A DNA stretch of 64,000 bases from Ralstonia sp. A12 (GTDB taxonomy: Bacteria > Pseudomonadota > Gammaproteobacteria > Burkholderiales > Burkholderiaceae), in contig NZ_JSZO01000004.1 in NCBI RefSeq assembly GCF_000801955.1, forward strand, positions 62,001 through 126,000, written 5' to 3'. A model generated the notes under the pieces. That model made no database searches and was not told the origin of the DNA. It was given only the letters and a program-made list of their open reading frames with translations. This document shows, one piece after another, positions 48,113 to 56,595 of the stretch. Made by a program: the position numbers and the translations under genes. How positions within the stretch are numbered: the first letter of the stretch is position 1; every line of letters begins with the position of its first letter.

Positions 48113-48216
48113 GAGGCTTGGGTATATTTTTTGTGACTGCGACACTGCGCCGCAGATTGGCGGCTGGTGCGGCAAACGGGGGGATGACGGGCGCGCGGGA
48201 ACGGTGCGCAGAAATG

Positions 48217-48245
48217 AAAAAAGACCTCGCGAGGAGGTCTTTTTT
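48217..48245. terminator. Terminator after tRNA-Phe
   Basis: Perfect stem with an A-tract and a T-tract on either side: AAAAAAGACCTC and GAGGTCTTTTTT around GCGAG. It is bidirectional by sequence and lies 43 bp beyond the tRNA 3' end on the minus strand. Confidence 0.9.
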
Positions 48246-48287
48246 GTTGCTCCGCAAAATCGATGCATCTTGCGGAACAATGAATTT

Positions 48288-48363
48288 TGGTGGCCTGGGG
48301 CGGAATCGAACCACCGACACGCGGATTTTCAATCCGCTGCTCTACCAACTGAGCTACCGGGCC
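48288..48363 (-). tRNA. tRNA-Phe (anticodon GAA), CCA encoded
   Basis: 76 nt on the minus strand: 5' GGCCCGGTAGCTCAGTTGG, anticodon arm GCGGA-TTGAAAA-TCCGC with GAA, T-arm GGTGG-TTCGATT-CCGCC, and a terminal ACCA. The 3' acceptor strand reads CCAGGCC, so the stem has a C5-A68 mismatch. A promoter lies just upstream and a terminator downstream, so it is a single-gene transcript. Confidence 0.97.
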
Positions 48364-48377
48364 AGCACAGAAAGGCA

Positions 48378-48407
48378 AGTATGGCAGGGTTTGGCCCCTG
48401 TCGTCAA
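48378..48407 (-). promoter_or_regulatory. tRNA-Phe promoter
   Basis: Read leftward, TTGACG (48407-48402) and CATACT (48383-48378) are spaced 18 bp. The -10 ends 14 bp before the mature tRNA 5' end, giving a start 7-8 bp upstream of it, as is usual for tRNA genes. Confidence 0.65.
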
Positions 48408-48429
48408 GCCCTGTTGAAAAGAGATTGGA

Positions 48430-49140
48430 TCAGGCAGTCGGCTCGCCCTTGTTGCGCGACAGCTCGACGCCCAATTGCTTGAGCTTGCGATACAGGTGCG
48501 TGCGCTCCAGGCCGGTCTTCTCGGCCACGCGGGTCATGCTGCCCCCCTCGCGCTGCAGGTGATATTCGAAGTAGGCGCGCTCGAACAGGTCGCGTGCTTC
48601 GCGCAATGGCATGTCGAAGGAGAACTGCATGCCGCCGCCCTCAGCCGTGCGCACGGGTGCGCCGTTGATGTCGGCGCGGTCGAGCGTGGCAGGTGCGCCT
48701 GCCATGGAGGCATTCGGTGCCGCGCCCGAGCCTGCCGCCGGTGCGGCCAGCGGTGCAGCTGCGCGCGGCTTTTCCTTGCTGCGAGACAACCCCTGCTCCA
48801 CTGCGGTCAGCAGCTTCTGCAGCGCGATGGGCTTCTCCAGGAAATTCAGTGCGCCGATCTTGGTCGCCTCTACAGCGGTGTCGATGGTCGCGTGGCCCGA
48901 CATCATGATGACGGGCATGGTCAGCAGGCCCTGCGATGCCCATTCTTTGAGCAGCGTGACGCCGTCGGTATCCGGCATCCAGATATCGAGCAGGACGAGG
49001 TCGGGCGTTGCGTTCGCGCGGTGTTCACGCGCGCGCTGCGCGTTCTCGGCGACTTCGACAACGTGCCCTTCGTCTCCGAGGATTTCGGAGAGCAACTCCC
49101 GGATACCCATTTCGTCGTCGACAACGAGGATGGTGGCCAT
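48430..49140 (-). CDS. NtrX-like response regulator lacking the AAA+ domain
   Basis: 236 residues. The receiver domain (residues 1-120) has VVDDE, phospho-acceptor Asp52 in DLVLLDIWMPDTDG and the conserved EKPI Lys. An Ala/Pro-rich linker of about 55 residues follows, then a Fis-type HTH at the C-terminus (MTRVAEKTGLERTHLYRKLK). The sigma54-interacting AAA+ domain of full-length NtrX (about 450 residues) is missing. It is encoded 36 bp downstream of the NtrY-like kinase, its evident partner. Confidence 0.92.
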   Translation of the reverse strand: MATILVVDDEMGIRELLSEILGDEGHVVEVAENAQRAREHRANATPDLVLLDIWMPDTDGVTLLKEWASQGLLTMPVIMMSGHATIDTAVEATKIGALNFLEKPIALQKLLTAVEQGLSRSKEKPRAAAPLAAPAAGSGAAPNASMAGAPATLDRADINGAPVRTAEGGGMQFSFDMPLREARDLFERAYFEYHLQREGGSMTRVAEKTGLERTHLYRKLKQLGVELSRNKGEPTA

Positions 49141-49176
49141 GCTTTTCCTCTATGTGCGGCGGGATTGCCGTCCGCG

Positions 49177-51624
49177 TCAGGCAAGTTTTACGAACAGTAT
49201 GGAAACCTGGGCGCCGACGATGTCGGTGCCCGTTTGACCCGATTGGCGGTTGCGCAACTCGATGCGGGCCCCGTGCTCGTCCATGATTTTCTTCACCATG
49301 GCCAAGCCCAATCCTGTGCCTTTGGCTTTGGTCGTGACGTACGGCTCGAAGGCGCGGTTGAGGATGCGGGATGAGAACCCGCCGCCGTTGTCCGCGATCG
49401 CAAGCCGCACGGCCTGCCGCCGCGCGCCCGAGGCGTCATCGTATTCTACCGTGTCAGTTTGCAACATGACATGTGCGGCAGGTCTTCCGGCGCTTTCGTT
49501 CTCGGCCACCGCGTCCTGCGCGTTCTGCAGCAGGTTGTGGATGACCTGGCGCAACTGGGTCGGGTCGCCCTTGATCAACGGCAATCCATCGCCCAACTTG
49601 ACCTCGATGACTGGGTGATCGTGCTGGCTAGGGTGATCGATGCCGTACAGGTGCAGTACCTCGGAGGCAAGCGCGTTGAGGTCCAGCTCCTGCAGCACGG
49701 CCGGTGGTGTGCGCGCGTAGTCGCGGAAGTCGTCCACCATGCGCTTCATCGCGGCGACCTGATTGACGATGGTGGTGGCGCCACGGCGCAGCACCTCAGC
49801 ATCGGTGTCGGTCAGCTTGGGCGAGAGCTTCATCTCCAGGCGCTCGGCCGAGAGCTGGATAGGTGTGAGCGGGTTCTTGATCTCGTGCGCCAGGCGGCGC
49901 GCGACTTCACCCCATGCCACTGAACGCTGCGCCGAGATCACGTCGGAGATGTCATCGAACACCACCACGTAGCCGCGCTCCGTGCCGTGTGCACCCACCG
50001 ATGGCCCCGGCAGGCGCGTGCCACGCACCAGCAGCGTGAGCGGCTCGTCTTCGTCTTCGAGCGGAATTTCCACCTGCTTTTGCCAGTGCGCTGCTGCGCC
50101 GCCGGCTGCTGCACTCGCATCGTGCTCCGCAAAGGCCTGTTCGACGACAGGTGCGAACGCTGCCAGCGGTGCAATGCCGACCAGCCCCTGCCCGACCCAC
50201 GCGCCGAACGGCTGCTTGAAGATGCGCTCGGCACCAGGGTTGGCGGTCAGCAGGACAAAGCGATGGTCGAACACAAAGACGCCCGCCGTCAGGTTGGTCA
50301 GCACGCTCTCCAGATAGGCTTTCGATTGCTCGAGTGCCGCGCGATTCTGCTCCACTGCGCGGCGCGCGTCGGCAAGCTGGCGCGTCATCTGGTTGAACTG
50401 CTGCGTCAGCAGGCCCAACTCGTCGCGTGTATGCAGCTCGCGCTTGGGCGAGAGATCGCCTTCGGCCACCTCGCGCGTGCCCTGCAACAGCATCAGCAGC
50501 GGTCGTGCCAGCTGCGCGCCGAGCAGCAACGCCAGCATCACCGCGATGAACACGGCGAGGAACAGCGTGAGCGTGAGCGTGCCGATGTACATCTTGCGCA
50601 GGCCCGTGCGGCCCAGCGCCTTCTCCTGATATTCCTGGTACGCGCGCTGCACGGCGTCTGCGTTGCGGGCGAGCGCCTGCGGCACCGGTTGCACGAGCTG
50701 CAGGAAGCGCTCTTCGCGGCCGGTTTCGCCCGTCAGGCCAAAGCCGCGCGAGGCGCCGCCACTGCTGTCTTCTGAGCGGCGATCGGCCAGCAGGCCGGTG
50801 CCAGCCCACTTGCGCGCGGGTGAGCTTGACCCGAGCATGGGTTCTTCACGCGAGGTTGTGCCCAAGGCGACGACGACGCGCAACTGGTAGAGATCGTTGT
50901 GACGGTTGTTGCCGCGCGTGGAGGGCGTGGGGCCGGTGTCGCCCTCGCTGTCGCTGCCGCCTTCGAGGCTGGCGTAGCCGCCCGGTGCACGTGCCTGCTC
51001 CAGGATCGCCTGGTCGGGCAGGCTCGGGACGAGTGTGTCGTAGGTGCTCGATGCGGTGGCGACCACGCGGCCGTTGGTGGTGAAGATGGTCGCCTCCTGC
51101 ACGCCAAACTGCTCGCGCAGGCGGTTGAGTGTAATGGCGGTGGCCGAGGCTGAACCGTCGCCAACCTGTTCTGCGATTAGGCGGCCTTTGTTCTGCAGAT
51201 CGGCCAGCGCGCTGTCCATGGTCGTGCGGCCAAGGTTCAGCCCCGCCTCCAGTGCCGATTCAACCTTCACGTCGAACCACGACTCGATACTGCGCGAGAC
51301 AAACTGCAGCGACACCAGATAGATCAGCACGCCTGGCAGCACGCCCACCACGCCGAAGAACACGGCGAGCTTGGTCATCAGCCGCGTGCCGAACTTGCCG
51401 CGCCGCGCGCGCAGCACCAGCGCCAGCATCAACCCGCCGATGATCACCACCAGCAGCACGCCAATGACGAGGTTGACCTTGTAGAGCAGCGTGAAATACC
51501 GGTCGAAGAATTCGGTGTTGGCCGAGGCGGCGGCCAGCAGCCCCACCAGCACGATCGCCAGAAAGACGATGGTGCCCGCCACCACCTGATACAGCAGGCG
51601 TTTGTAGCTGCGGTCGAAAATCAT
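49177..51624 (-). CDS. NtrY-like membrane sensor histidine kinase
   Basis: 815 residues. N-terminal hydrophobic helices (YQVVAGTIVFLAIVLVGLL and two more) precede an extracytoplasmic loop of about 270 residues. A further helix follows near residue 360, then HAMP (REVAEGDLSPKRELHTRDEL), PAS (LTNLTAGVFVFDHRFVLLTA), HisKA (RRLAHEIKNPLTPIQLSAER with phospho-His) and HATPase_c (NLLQNAQDAV, ADNGGGFSSRIL, KGTGLGLAMVKKI). This is the NtrY architecture, associated with nitrogen or respiratory/redox control in other bacteria. It overlaps the DUF4390 gene by 4 bp (ATGA). Confidence 0.93.
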   Translation of the reverse strand: MIFDRSYKRLLYQVVAGTIVFLAIVLVGLLAAASANTEFFDRYFTLLYKVNLVIGVLLVVIIGGLMLALVLRARRGKFGTRLMTKLAVFFGVVGVLPGVLIYLVSLQFVSRSIESWFDVKVESALEAGLNLGRTTMDSALADLQNKGRLIAEQVGDGSASATAITLNRLREQFGVQEATIFTTNGRVVATASSTYDTLVPSLPDQAILEQARAPGGYASLEGGSDSEGDTGPTPSTRGNNRHNDLYQLRVVVALGTTSREEPMLGSSSPARKWAGTGLLADRRSEDSSGGASRGFGLTGETGREERFLQLVQPVPQALARNADAVQRAYQEYQEKALGRTGLRKMYIGTLTLTLFLAVFIAVMLALLLGAQLARPLLMLLQGTREVAEGDLSPKRELHTRDELGLLTQQFNQMTRQLADARRAVEQNRAALEQSKAYLESVLTNLTAGVFVFDHRFVLLTANPGAERIFKQPFGAWVGQGLVGIAPLAAFAPVVEQAFAEHDASAAAGGAAAHWQKQVEIPLEDEDEPLTLLVRGTRLPGPSVGAHGTERGYVVVFDDISDVISAQRSVAWGEVARRLAHEIKNPLTPIQLSAERLEMKLSPKLTDTDAEVLRRGATTIVNQVAAMKRMVDDFRDYARTPPAVLQELDLNALASEVLHLYGIDHPSQHDHPVIEVKLGDGLPLIKGDPTQLRQVIHNLLQNAQDAVAENESAGRPAAHVMLQTDTVEYDDASGARRQAVRLAIADNGGGFSSRILNRAFEPYVTTKAKGTGLGLAMVKKIMDEHGARIELRNRQSGQTGTDIVGAQVSILFVKLA

Positions 51625-52352
51625 TTGGTGGGCGCCAGCAGCGAACCTGCGTTGCCGGGGCCGGCGCTCATGCCCCAGCCCGGACTAGGCGACAGGCCCG
51701 GCGCACCCGGCGCCGACGCCGAAGACGCGGGTGTGCTGGCAGCGGGTGTCGAAACCGGCGGCGCAGGTTGCTGTTGCGGCGGCGGAGGAGGCAATGCGGG
51801 TTCGTTTGGCACCAGGAAGTTGAAGTGCTTCCACTCGGAGGCGAGGTTCCAATCGCGCGTGTTGACGGCGTTGATCTGGAACGGCTTGGGCAGTTGCGTT
51901 ACGTCCAGGCGCATGCGCACTTCGGCCTGCACGGTCTCGCCGGCTTTGACAGCACCGCGCTCGAACACGCGCCAGCCGCGTACGTGCTGCATGAAGTCGA
52001 CCGCGTCTTTCAGGCGGGAGAACGGCACCTGCAGGCCGCCGGTCGATACACGGTACTGGCGTGTCAGCGGGTGGTAGGACAGACGTACGACGCGCGTGGC
52101 GCTGACGGCGTGGTCATCGAACCAATACCAACGTGGGCGGATCAGTTCGAACTCGACCAGGAAATACAGCGCGATACCTTTGTTGACCGCGTCTTCGAGG
52201 TTGCTCGGCAGATCGAAATCGAAATCGGCGGTGAGGTTCCAGCCGCCGTCGGCGTATTCCAACTGGGTGCGGTTGACTTCGATGGTTTGTGCGGACGGCG
52301 CGGTTGGCCACAGCAGGCACAGCATGCCCAGCACGACAAGCCGATGCAGCAT
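51621..52352 (-). CDS. DUF4390-domain secreted protein
   Basis: About 243 residues. A signal peptide (LVVLGMLCLLWPTAPSAQ) precedes the DUF4390 domain: EVNRTQLEYADGGWNLTADF, YFLVEFELIRPRWYWFDDHA and RVFERGAVKAGETVQAEVRM. The last 55 residues are Pro/Ala/Ser-rich. Function unknown, but linkage to ntrY-ntrX and rsmB recurs in Burkholderiales. Start uncertain: ATG at 52352 gives a compact signal peptide; a GTG at 52406 is also in frame, 13 bp after rsmB. Its stop overlaps the ntrY start. Confidence 0.85.
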   Translation of the reverse strand: MLHRLVVLGMLCLLWPTAPSAQTIEVNRTQLEYADGGWNLTADFDFDLPSNLEDAVNKGIALYFLVEFELIRPRWYWFDDHAVSATRVVRLSYHPLTRQYRVSTGGLQVPFSRLKDAVDFMQHVRGWRVFERGAVKAGETVQAEVRMRLDVTQLPKPFQINAVNTRDWNLASEWKHFNFLVPNEPALPPPPPQQQPAPPVSTPAASTPASSASAPGAPGLSPSPGWGMSAGPGNAGSLLAPTK

Positions 52353-52419
52353 CTGCCGGAATCGGGCGGGCAGCAGCTGGAGCGATGGGCGGAGGAAGAC
52401 AGTCACAACGGTCGTCGCA

Positions 52420-53763
52420 TCAAGGCCGTTTCTGGAACACCGCGTAAAAGAAGCCGTCGTGGTCGAGCGGCAGTGGCGAGACGCCTGGGACGAAACCACC
52501 AGCCGGCGCCGCATCGGGCGAGGCTGGCAGCAACTGGCCGGGCGCGTGCAATCGTATCGCATCTTCGAGATGGCTTTCAAACCATCGGGCTTGCGCTTCG
52601 CCTTCCGTCGGGAAAATCGAACAGGTGACATAAACCAACTTGCCACCGGGCGCGAGGCATGCCCAGAGGGCGCGCATGATGTCTCGCTGCAGGGCGGCCA
52701 ATGCCTTGAGGTCAGCCGGGCGGCGCAGCCAGCGGATGTCCGGGTGGCGTCGAACGATGCCGGCAGCCGAGCACGGCACGTCGGCGAGAATGCGGTCGAA
52801 TGGTCGGCCGTCCCACCAGGTGTCAGGTCGGGCTGCGTCGCCCACGCAAACGGTGGCGATCTGAGACAGGCGCGCGAGATTCTCGTTGATGCGCACGGCA
52901 CGTGCGGCGTCGGATTCGAGTGCCGTCACGTCCAGGTTGTCGGCCAGTTCCAGCAGATGGCCGGTCTTGCCGCCGGGCGCGGCGCAGGCGTCCAGCACGC
53001 GCTGGCCCGGCGCCACGTCGAGCAGCATTGCAGCCAGTTGCGCGCCGGCATCCTGTACGGAGACGTCGCCAACGGCGAAGCCGGGCAGCTCGTTCACCGG
53101 TACGGCGCGCGCCAGGCGTACGGCTTGCTCGCCGATGCGTTCGGCGTCGATGTCGGCCTTGGCCAACTGGGCGAGGTAGTCATCCACGGCGATGCGGCGC
53201 GGGTTCACGCGCAACACCATCGGCGGGCGGCGGTTGCCGGCAGCGAGGATGCCCTGCCACGTGTCGGGATAGGCGCTGCGCGCGGCGTCGATCCACCATT
53301 GCGGATAGTTGGTGGCGGCCACCGGGTCGGCCTGCATGGCGGCGACGAGTTCGCCCTGCTCACGCAGGAAACGCCGCAGCACGCCGTTGATCATGCCCTT
53401 GCCGTGCACAAGCTTCGGGTCGGCCGAGGCGGCGTGCACGGTCTGGTCGACCACAGTGAACGGCGTGTACGGCGGCGGCTCATCCAGCAATTGCGCCAGC
53501 GCCACGCACAGCAGGTTGGCGGCGCCTTCGGCGGGCGGGCGCGGGATCAGCGTGCGGATCAGCCAGTCGGTGCTGCCCAGCCAGCGCGTGGCGCGGTAGG
53601 CGAGATCCTGCACGGCGCCGCGCACCGGGGCGCGCATTGGCCCCACCTCGCCTTGGCAGGCGGCATCGATGGCCTGGGGCAATGCCGTACCCTGCCGCAG
53701 CTTGCCCAGCGCAACAGCAGCAAGCGATAAGGCGTGGGCGAGGGAGTCGGGCGGCAGGCGCAT
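52420..53763 (-). CDS. rsmB: 16S rRNA m5C967 methyltransferase RsmB
   Basis: 447 residues. The N-terminal NusB-like RNA-binding region (LAHALSLAAVALGKLRQGTA) precedes the Rossmann methyltransferase domain: CAAPGGKTGHLLELADN for SAM, RILADVPCSAAGIVRRHPD with one catalytic Cys and LVYVTCSIFPTEGEAQ with the other. It methylates C967 of 16S rRNA. Located 88 bp after htpX and closely followed by the DUF4390 gene. Confidence 0.95.
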   Translation of the reverse strand: MRLPPDSLAHALSLAAVALGKLRQGTALPQAIDAACQGEVGPMRAPVRGAVQDLAYRATRWLGSTDWLIRTLIPRPPAEGAANLLCVALAQLLDEPPPYTPFTVVDQTVHAASADPKLVHGKGMINGVLRRFLREQGELVAAMQADPVAATNYPQWWIDAARSAYPDTWQGILAAGNRRPPMVLRVNPRRIAVDDYLAQLAKADIDAERIGEQAVRLARAVPVNELPGFAVGDVSVQDAGAQLAAMLLDVAPGQRVLDACAAPGGKTGHLLELADNLDVTALESDAARAVRINENLARLSQIATVCVGDAARPDTWWDGRPFDRILADVPCSAAGIVRRHPDIRWLRRPADLKALAALQRDIMRALWACLAPGGKLVYVTCSIFPTEGEAQARWFESHLEDAIRLHAPGQLLPASPDAAPAGGFVPGVSPLPLDHDGFFYAVFQKRP

Positions 53764-53787
53764 CGGTGCGGAAAAATCAGGCAGTAG

Positions 53788-53817
53788 AAAAGCAGCGAGC
53801 CCGCGATGGGCGGGCTC
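53788..53817 (-). terminator. Weak terminator after htpX
   Basis: Stem GAGCCCGC / GCGGGCTC with a 5-nt loop (53797-53817), followed on the minus strand by GCTGC and then four T. The displaced T-tract makes it weak, so some read-through into rsmB is likely. Confidence 0.55.
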
Positions 53818-53851
53818 GTGCGGACAGCGGAAGTATAAAGGATGCGTCCGG

Positions 53852-54712
53852 TTAGGACGGATACTGACCGGTTTGCGCCATCTGCATCAGGCGCGCGATG
53901 CGCTCTTCCGTGGCCGGGTGCGTGCTGAACAGGTTGGCTAGGCCGCCACCGTGCAGCGGGTTCATGATCATCATCTGAGCGGTGGCCGGGTGGGCCTCGG
54001 CGGCAGCAAACGGGATGCCGGCGGCATAGCGGTGGATCTTGTCCAGCGCCGAAGCCAGCGCTTGCGGGTCGCCGCTGATCTGGGCGCCGCCCCGGTCGGC
54101 TTCAAATTCGCGCGCGCGGGAAATCGCCATCTGGATCATCGCTGCAGCCAGCGGTGCAAGGATCGCCACGGCAATCCCGGCGATCGGGTTGGCCGGCCGG
54201 CCCTCGCTGTCGCGCCCACCGAAGAACACCGCAAAGTTGGCCAGCGCCGAGATCGCGCCGGCCATGGTGGCTGAGATGGTCGAGATCAGGATGTCGCGGT
54301 GCTGCACGTGGGCCAGCTCGTGCGCCATCACGCCGCGCAGCTCGCGTTCGGAGAGGATGTTGAGGATGCCGGTGGTGGCGGCAACCGCCGCGTGCTCCGG
54401 GTCGCGGCCGGTGGCAAACGCGTTGGGCTGGGCTTCGTCGATCAGGTAGACGCGCGGCATCGGCAACTGCGCGCGCGTGGCCAGCTCGCGCACCATGCGG
54501 TAGAACTGCGGCGCGCTGGTTTCGGTGACTTCCTGCGCGTTGTACATGCGCAGGACCATCTTGTCGGAGAACCAGTACGAGAAGAAATTCATGCCCAGCG
54601 CGAACAGCAGCGCCAGCATCATCCCGCTGCGTCCGCCGATCATGCCGCCGATGACGATGAACAGCGCGGTGATCGCTGCCATCAACATGAAGGTCTTGAT
54701 CCAGTTGAACAT
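53852..54712 (-). CDS. htpX: Membrane zinc metalloprotease HtpX
   Basis: 286 residues, M48 family. Two N-terminal transmembrane helices ([33 protein letters not shown]) precede the catalytic domain with [12 protein letters not shown] (zinc motif HExxH) and [10 protein letters not shown] (third ligand Glu). Two further helices lie between them. It degrades misfolded inner-membrane proteins. Preceded by 144 bp carrying its own promoter region; no operator is recognisable. Confidence 0.97.
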   Translation of the reverse strand: MFNWIKTFMLMAAITALFIVIGGMIGGRSGMMLALLFALGMNFFSYWFSDKMVLRMYNAQEVTETSAPQFYRMVRELATRAQLPMPRVYLIDEAQPNAFATGRDPEHAAVAATTGILNILSERELRGVMAHELAHVQHRDILISTISATMAGAISALANFAVFFGGRDSEGRPANPIAGIAVAILAPLAAAMIQMAISRAREFEADRGGAQISGDPQALASALDKIHRYAAGIPFAAAEAHPATAQMMIMNPLHGGGLANLFSTHPATEERIARLMQMAQTGQYPS

Positions 54713-54856
54713 GGGGGCGTGGCTCCTGTGGGTCTAGGGGGTTCAGGCAAGGGCGCAGAACCGTTTTTCGAGTCTCTTAGATCGCGATAATCGCTGAAAA
54801 TTCAAGGGTTTGTGCGATGCTTGCGCGATACTTTGCCGCAGATGACGCTTGACGCA

Positions 54857-55516
54857 TCAACGGGTGGTGAACGCCAGTCGCGCGCCCAGCCCGATGAACG
54901 CCGTGCCGACCACGCGATCGAGCCAGCGCTTGATGCCAGGCTTGCCCGCCACGCGGCGTGTGACGCTGGCCGCCACCCACGCCACCATGCTGTTCCACAC
55001 CGTCGACATGGCGATGAACACCACGCCCAGCGCCAGGAACGCCGCCGCCTTGTGGCTGGCATGCGGATCGACGAACTGCGGGAAGAACGACAGGAAGAAC
55101 AGCACAACCTTGGGGTTCAGCACATTGGTGAGGAAGCCCTGCATGAACAACGCCTTGAGTGGGCGTGGGCGCTTTGCGGCTGCGGCCTGTTCAGCGCTTT
55201 CAGCGGGTGCGTCATCGCGCTCGGGCGGTGTCAGTAGCATGCGGCCGCCCAGGTAGATCAGGTAGCACGCGCCCACCACTTTGATGACGGTGAAGGCCAC
55301 GGTAGACGCCGCCAGCAGCGCCGTCAGCCCGAACGCCACCGCCAGCACGTGCACGCAGCAGCCGGCCGACACGCCCAGGGCCGACATCAGCCCGGCCACC
55401 CGCCCCTGCGACACGCTGCGCCCAACGATATAGGCCGTGTCCGGCCCGGGCGTCACGTTCAGCAGAAACACCGCCAGCATGAAAAGCGGCAGGTTGACGA
55501 TGCCCAGCGTGGTCAT
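54857..55516 (-). CDS. LysE/RhtB-family exporter
   Basis: 219 residues, six predicted helices, with the intact family motif LNVTPGPDTAYIVGRS near the N-terminus and FLTNVLNPKVVLFFLSFFPQFV in the middle. An alanine/acid-rich loop (RDDAPAESAEQAAAAKR) splits the third and fourth helices, as in this family. It exports an amino acid or related metabolite, unidentified. It lies 38 bp after fmt on the same strand, so it may be co-transcribed, and has no adjacent regulator. A second family member in this window, at 674, lacks the TPGP motif. Confidence 0.92.
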   Translation of the reverse strand: MTTLGIVNLPLFMLAVFLLNVTPGPDTAYIVGRSVSQGRVAGLMSALGVSAGCCVHVLAVAFGLTALLAASTVAFTVIKVVGACYLIYLGGRMLLTPPERDDAPAESAEQAAAAKRPRPLKALFMQGFLTNVLNPKVVLFFLSFFPQFVDPHASHKAAAFLALGVVFIAMSTVWNSMVAWVAASVTRRVAGKPGIKRWLDRVVGTAFIGLGARLAFTTR

Positions 55517-55554
55517 GGCGAGGTCCTCTATATAGATAGGGGTTTGGCGACGGT

Positions 55555-56541
55555 TCAGGTACGTGAGGCGAAGCGCTGGCCCGGCTGGATCGCCAGGCCC
55601 TGCAGAAACTCGCGCGCGGGCAGGCGTTTGCCGCCCGGCTTCTGCAACTGTGTCACGCGCAGCGCACCGGCGCCACAGGCAATCGTCACGCCGTCGGCAT
55701 TGGCGGCGAGCACGGTGCCGGGTTCGGTAGCAGCCGGCTTGTCGGCCAGCGCTTCGGCCTGCCAGAATTTGATCGTCACGCCATCGAGCGTGGCTGACGC
55801 ACCCGGAAACGGGTTGAACGCGTGTACCTGGCGCAGCAGCGCAGCGGACTGGCGCGACCAATCGAGTGCGGCTTCGTCCTTGGCGATTTTCTCGGCGTAG
55901 GTTACGTCTTCGGTCGGTTGCGGCGTGGCGGGCAGCTTGCTGCCGTCCTGCGCCAGCTTGGTCAGCGCGTCCACCACCATGCGCCCACCGAGCGCGGCCA
56001 GTGTGTCGTGCAGCGTGCCCGTGGTGTCGGTCAGGCCGATGGGCGCGTGCTCCATGCTGATCATGTCACCGGTGTCGAGGCCTGCATCCATCTGCATGAG
56101 CGTGATGCCCGATTCCGCATCACCGGCCTCGATGGCTCGGTGGATGGGGGCCGCGCCCCGCCAGCGCGGCAGCAGCGATGCGTGAATGTTGATGCAGCCG
56201 AAGCGCGGCAGATCCAGCACTTCCTGCGGCAGGATCAGGCCGTAGGCAGCCACCACCATCACGTCGGGGCGCTGCGCGGCCAGCACGTCGATGGCCTCGG
56301 CGGCTTCCTGCGGATACTTGCCCGTGCGGCGCAGCGACGGCGGCTGCAGGATCGGCTCGAACCCATGCGACACCGCGTACTGTTTGACGGGACTCGCCTG
56401 CAGCTGCATGCCGCGCCCGGCTGGACGGTCCGGTTGACTCAGTACGGCAACGATTGGGAAGCCGGCCTGGTGGATCGCCGCCAGGGCGATCTGCGCAAAT
56501 TCAGGCGTGCCGGCAAACGCTACGCGAAGGGTGGACGTCAT
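55555..56541 (-). CDS. fmt: Methionyl-tRNA formyltransferase
   Basis: 328 residues. It formylates Met-tRNA(fMet) using 10-formyl-[18 protein letters not shown] opens the N-terminal domain; [20 protein letters not shown] and GLDTGDMI carry the catalytic Asn/His/Asp triad. The C-terminal OB-like domain binds tRNA ([12 protein letters not shown]). It is separated from def by an ArnT-like glycosyltransferase gene ending in a terminator, so it probably has its own promoter. Confidence 0.97.
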   Translation of the reverse strand: MTSTLRVAFAGTPEFAQIALAAIHQAGFPIVAVLSQPDRPAGRGMQLQASPVKQYAVSHGFEPILQPPSLRRTGKYPQEAAEAIDVLAAQRPDVMVVAAYGLILPQEVLDLPRFGCINIHASLLPRWRGAAPIHRAIEAGDAESGITLMQMDAGLDTGDMISMEHAPIGLTDTTGTLHDTLAALGGRMVVDALTKLAQDGSKLPATPQPTEDVTYAEKIAKDEAALDWSRQSAALLRQVHAFNPFPGASATLDGVTIKFWQAEALADKPAATEPGTVLAANADGVTIACGAGALRVTQLQKPGGKRLPAREFLQGLAIQPGQRFASRT

Positions 56542-56561
56542 GGAGCAGAGAGCGGAAAAGG

Positions 56562-56588
56562 AAAACGCGCTACACGACAGCGTAGCGC
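56562..56588 (-). terminator. Terminator between the glycosyltransferase gene and fmt
   Basis: Perfect stem GCGCTAC / GTAGCGC (56567-56588) with an 8-nt loop, followed on the minus strand by GTTTTCC. Confidence 0.72.
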
Positions 56589-56595
56589 ATTGGAC

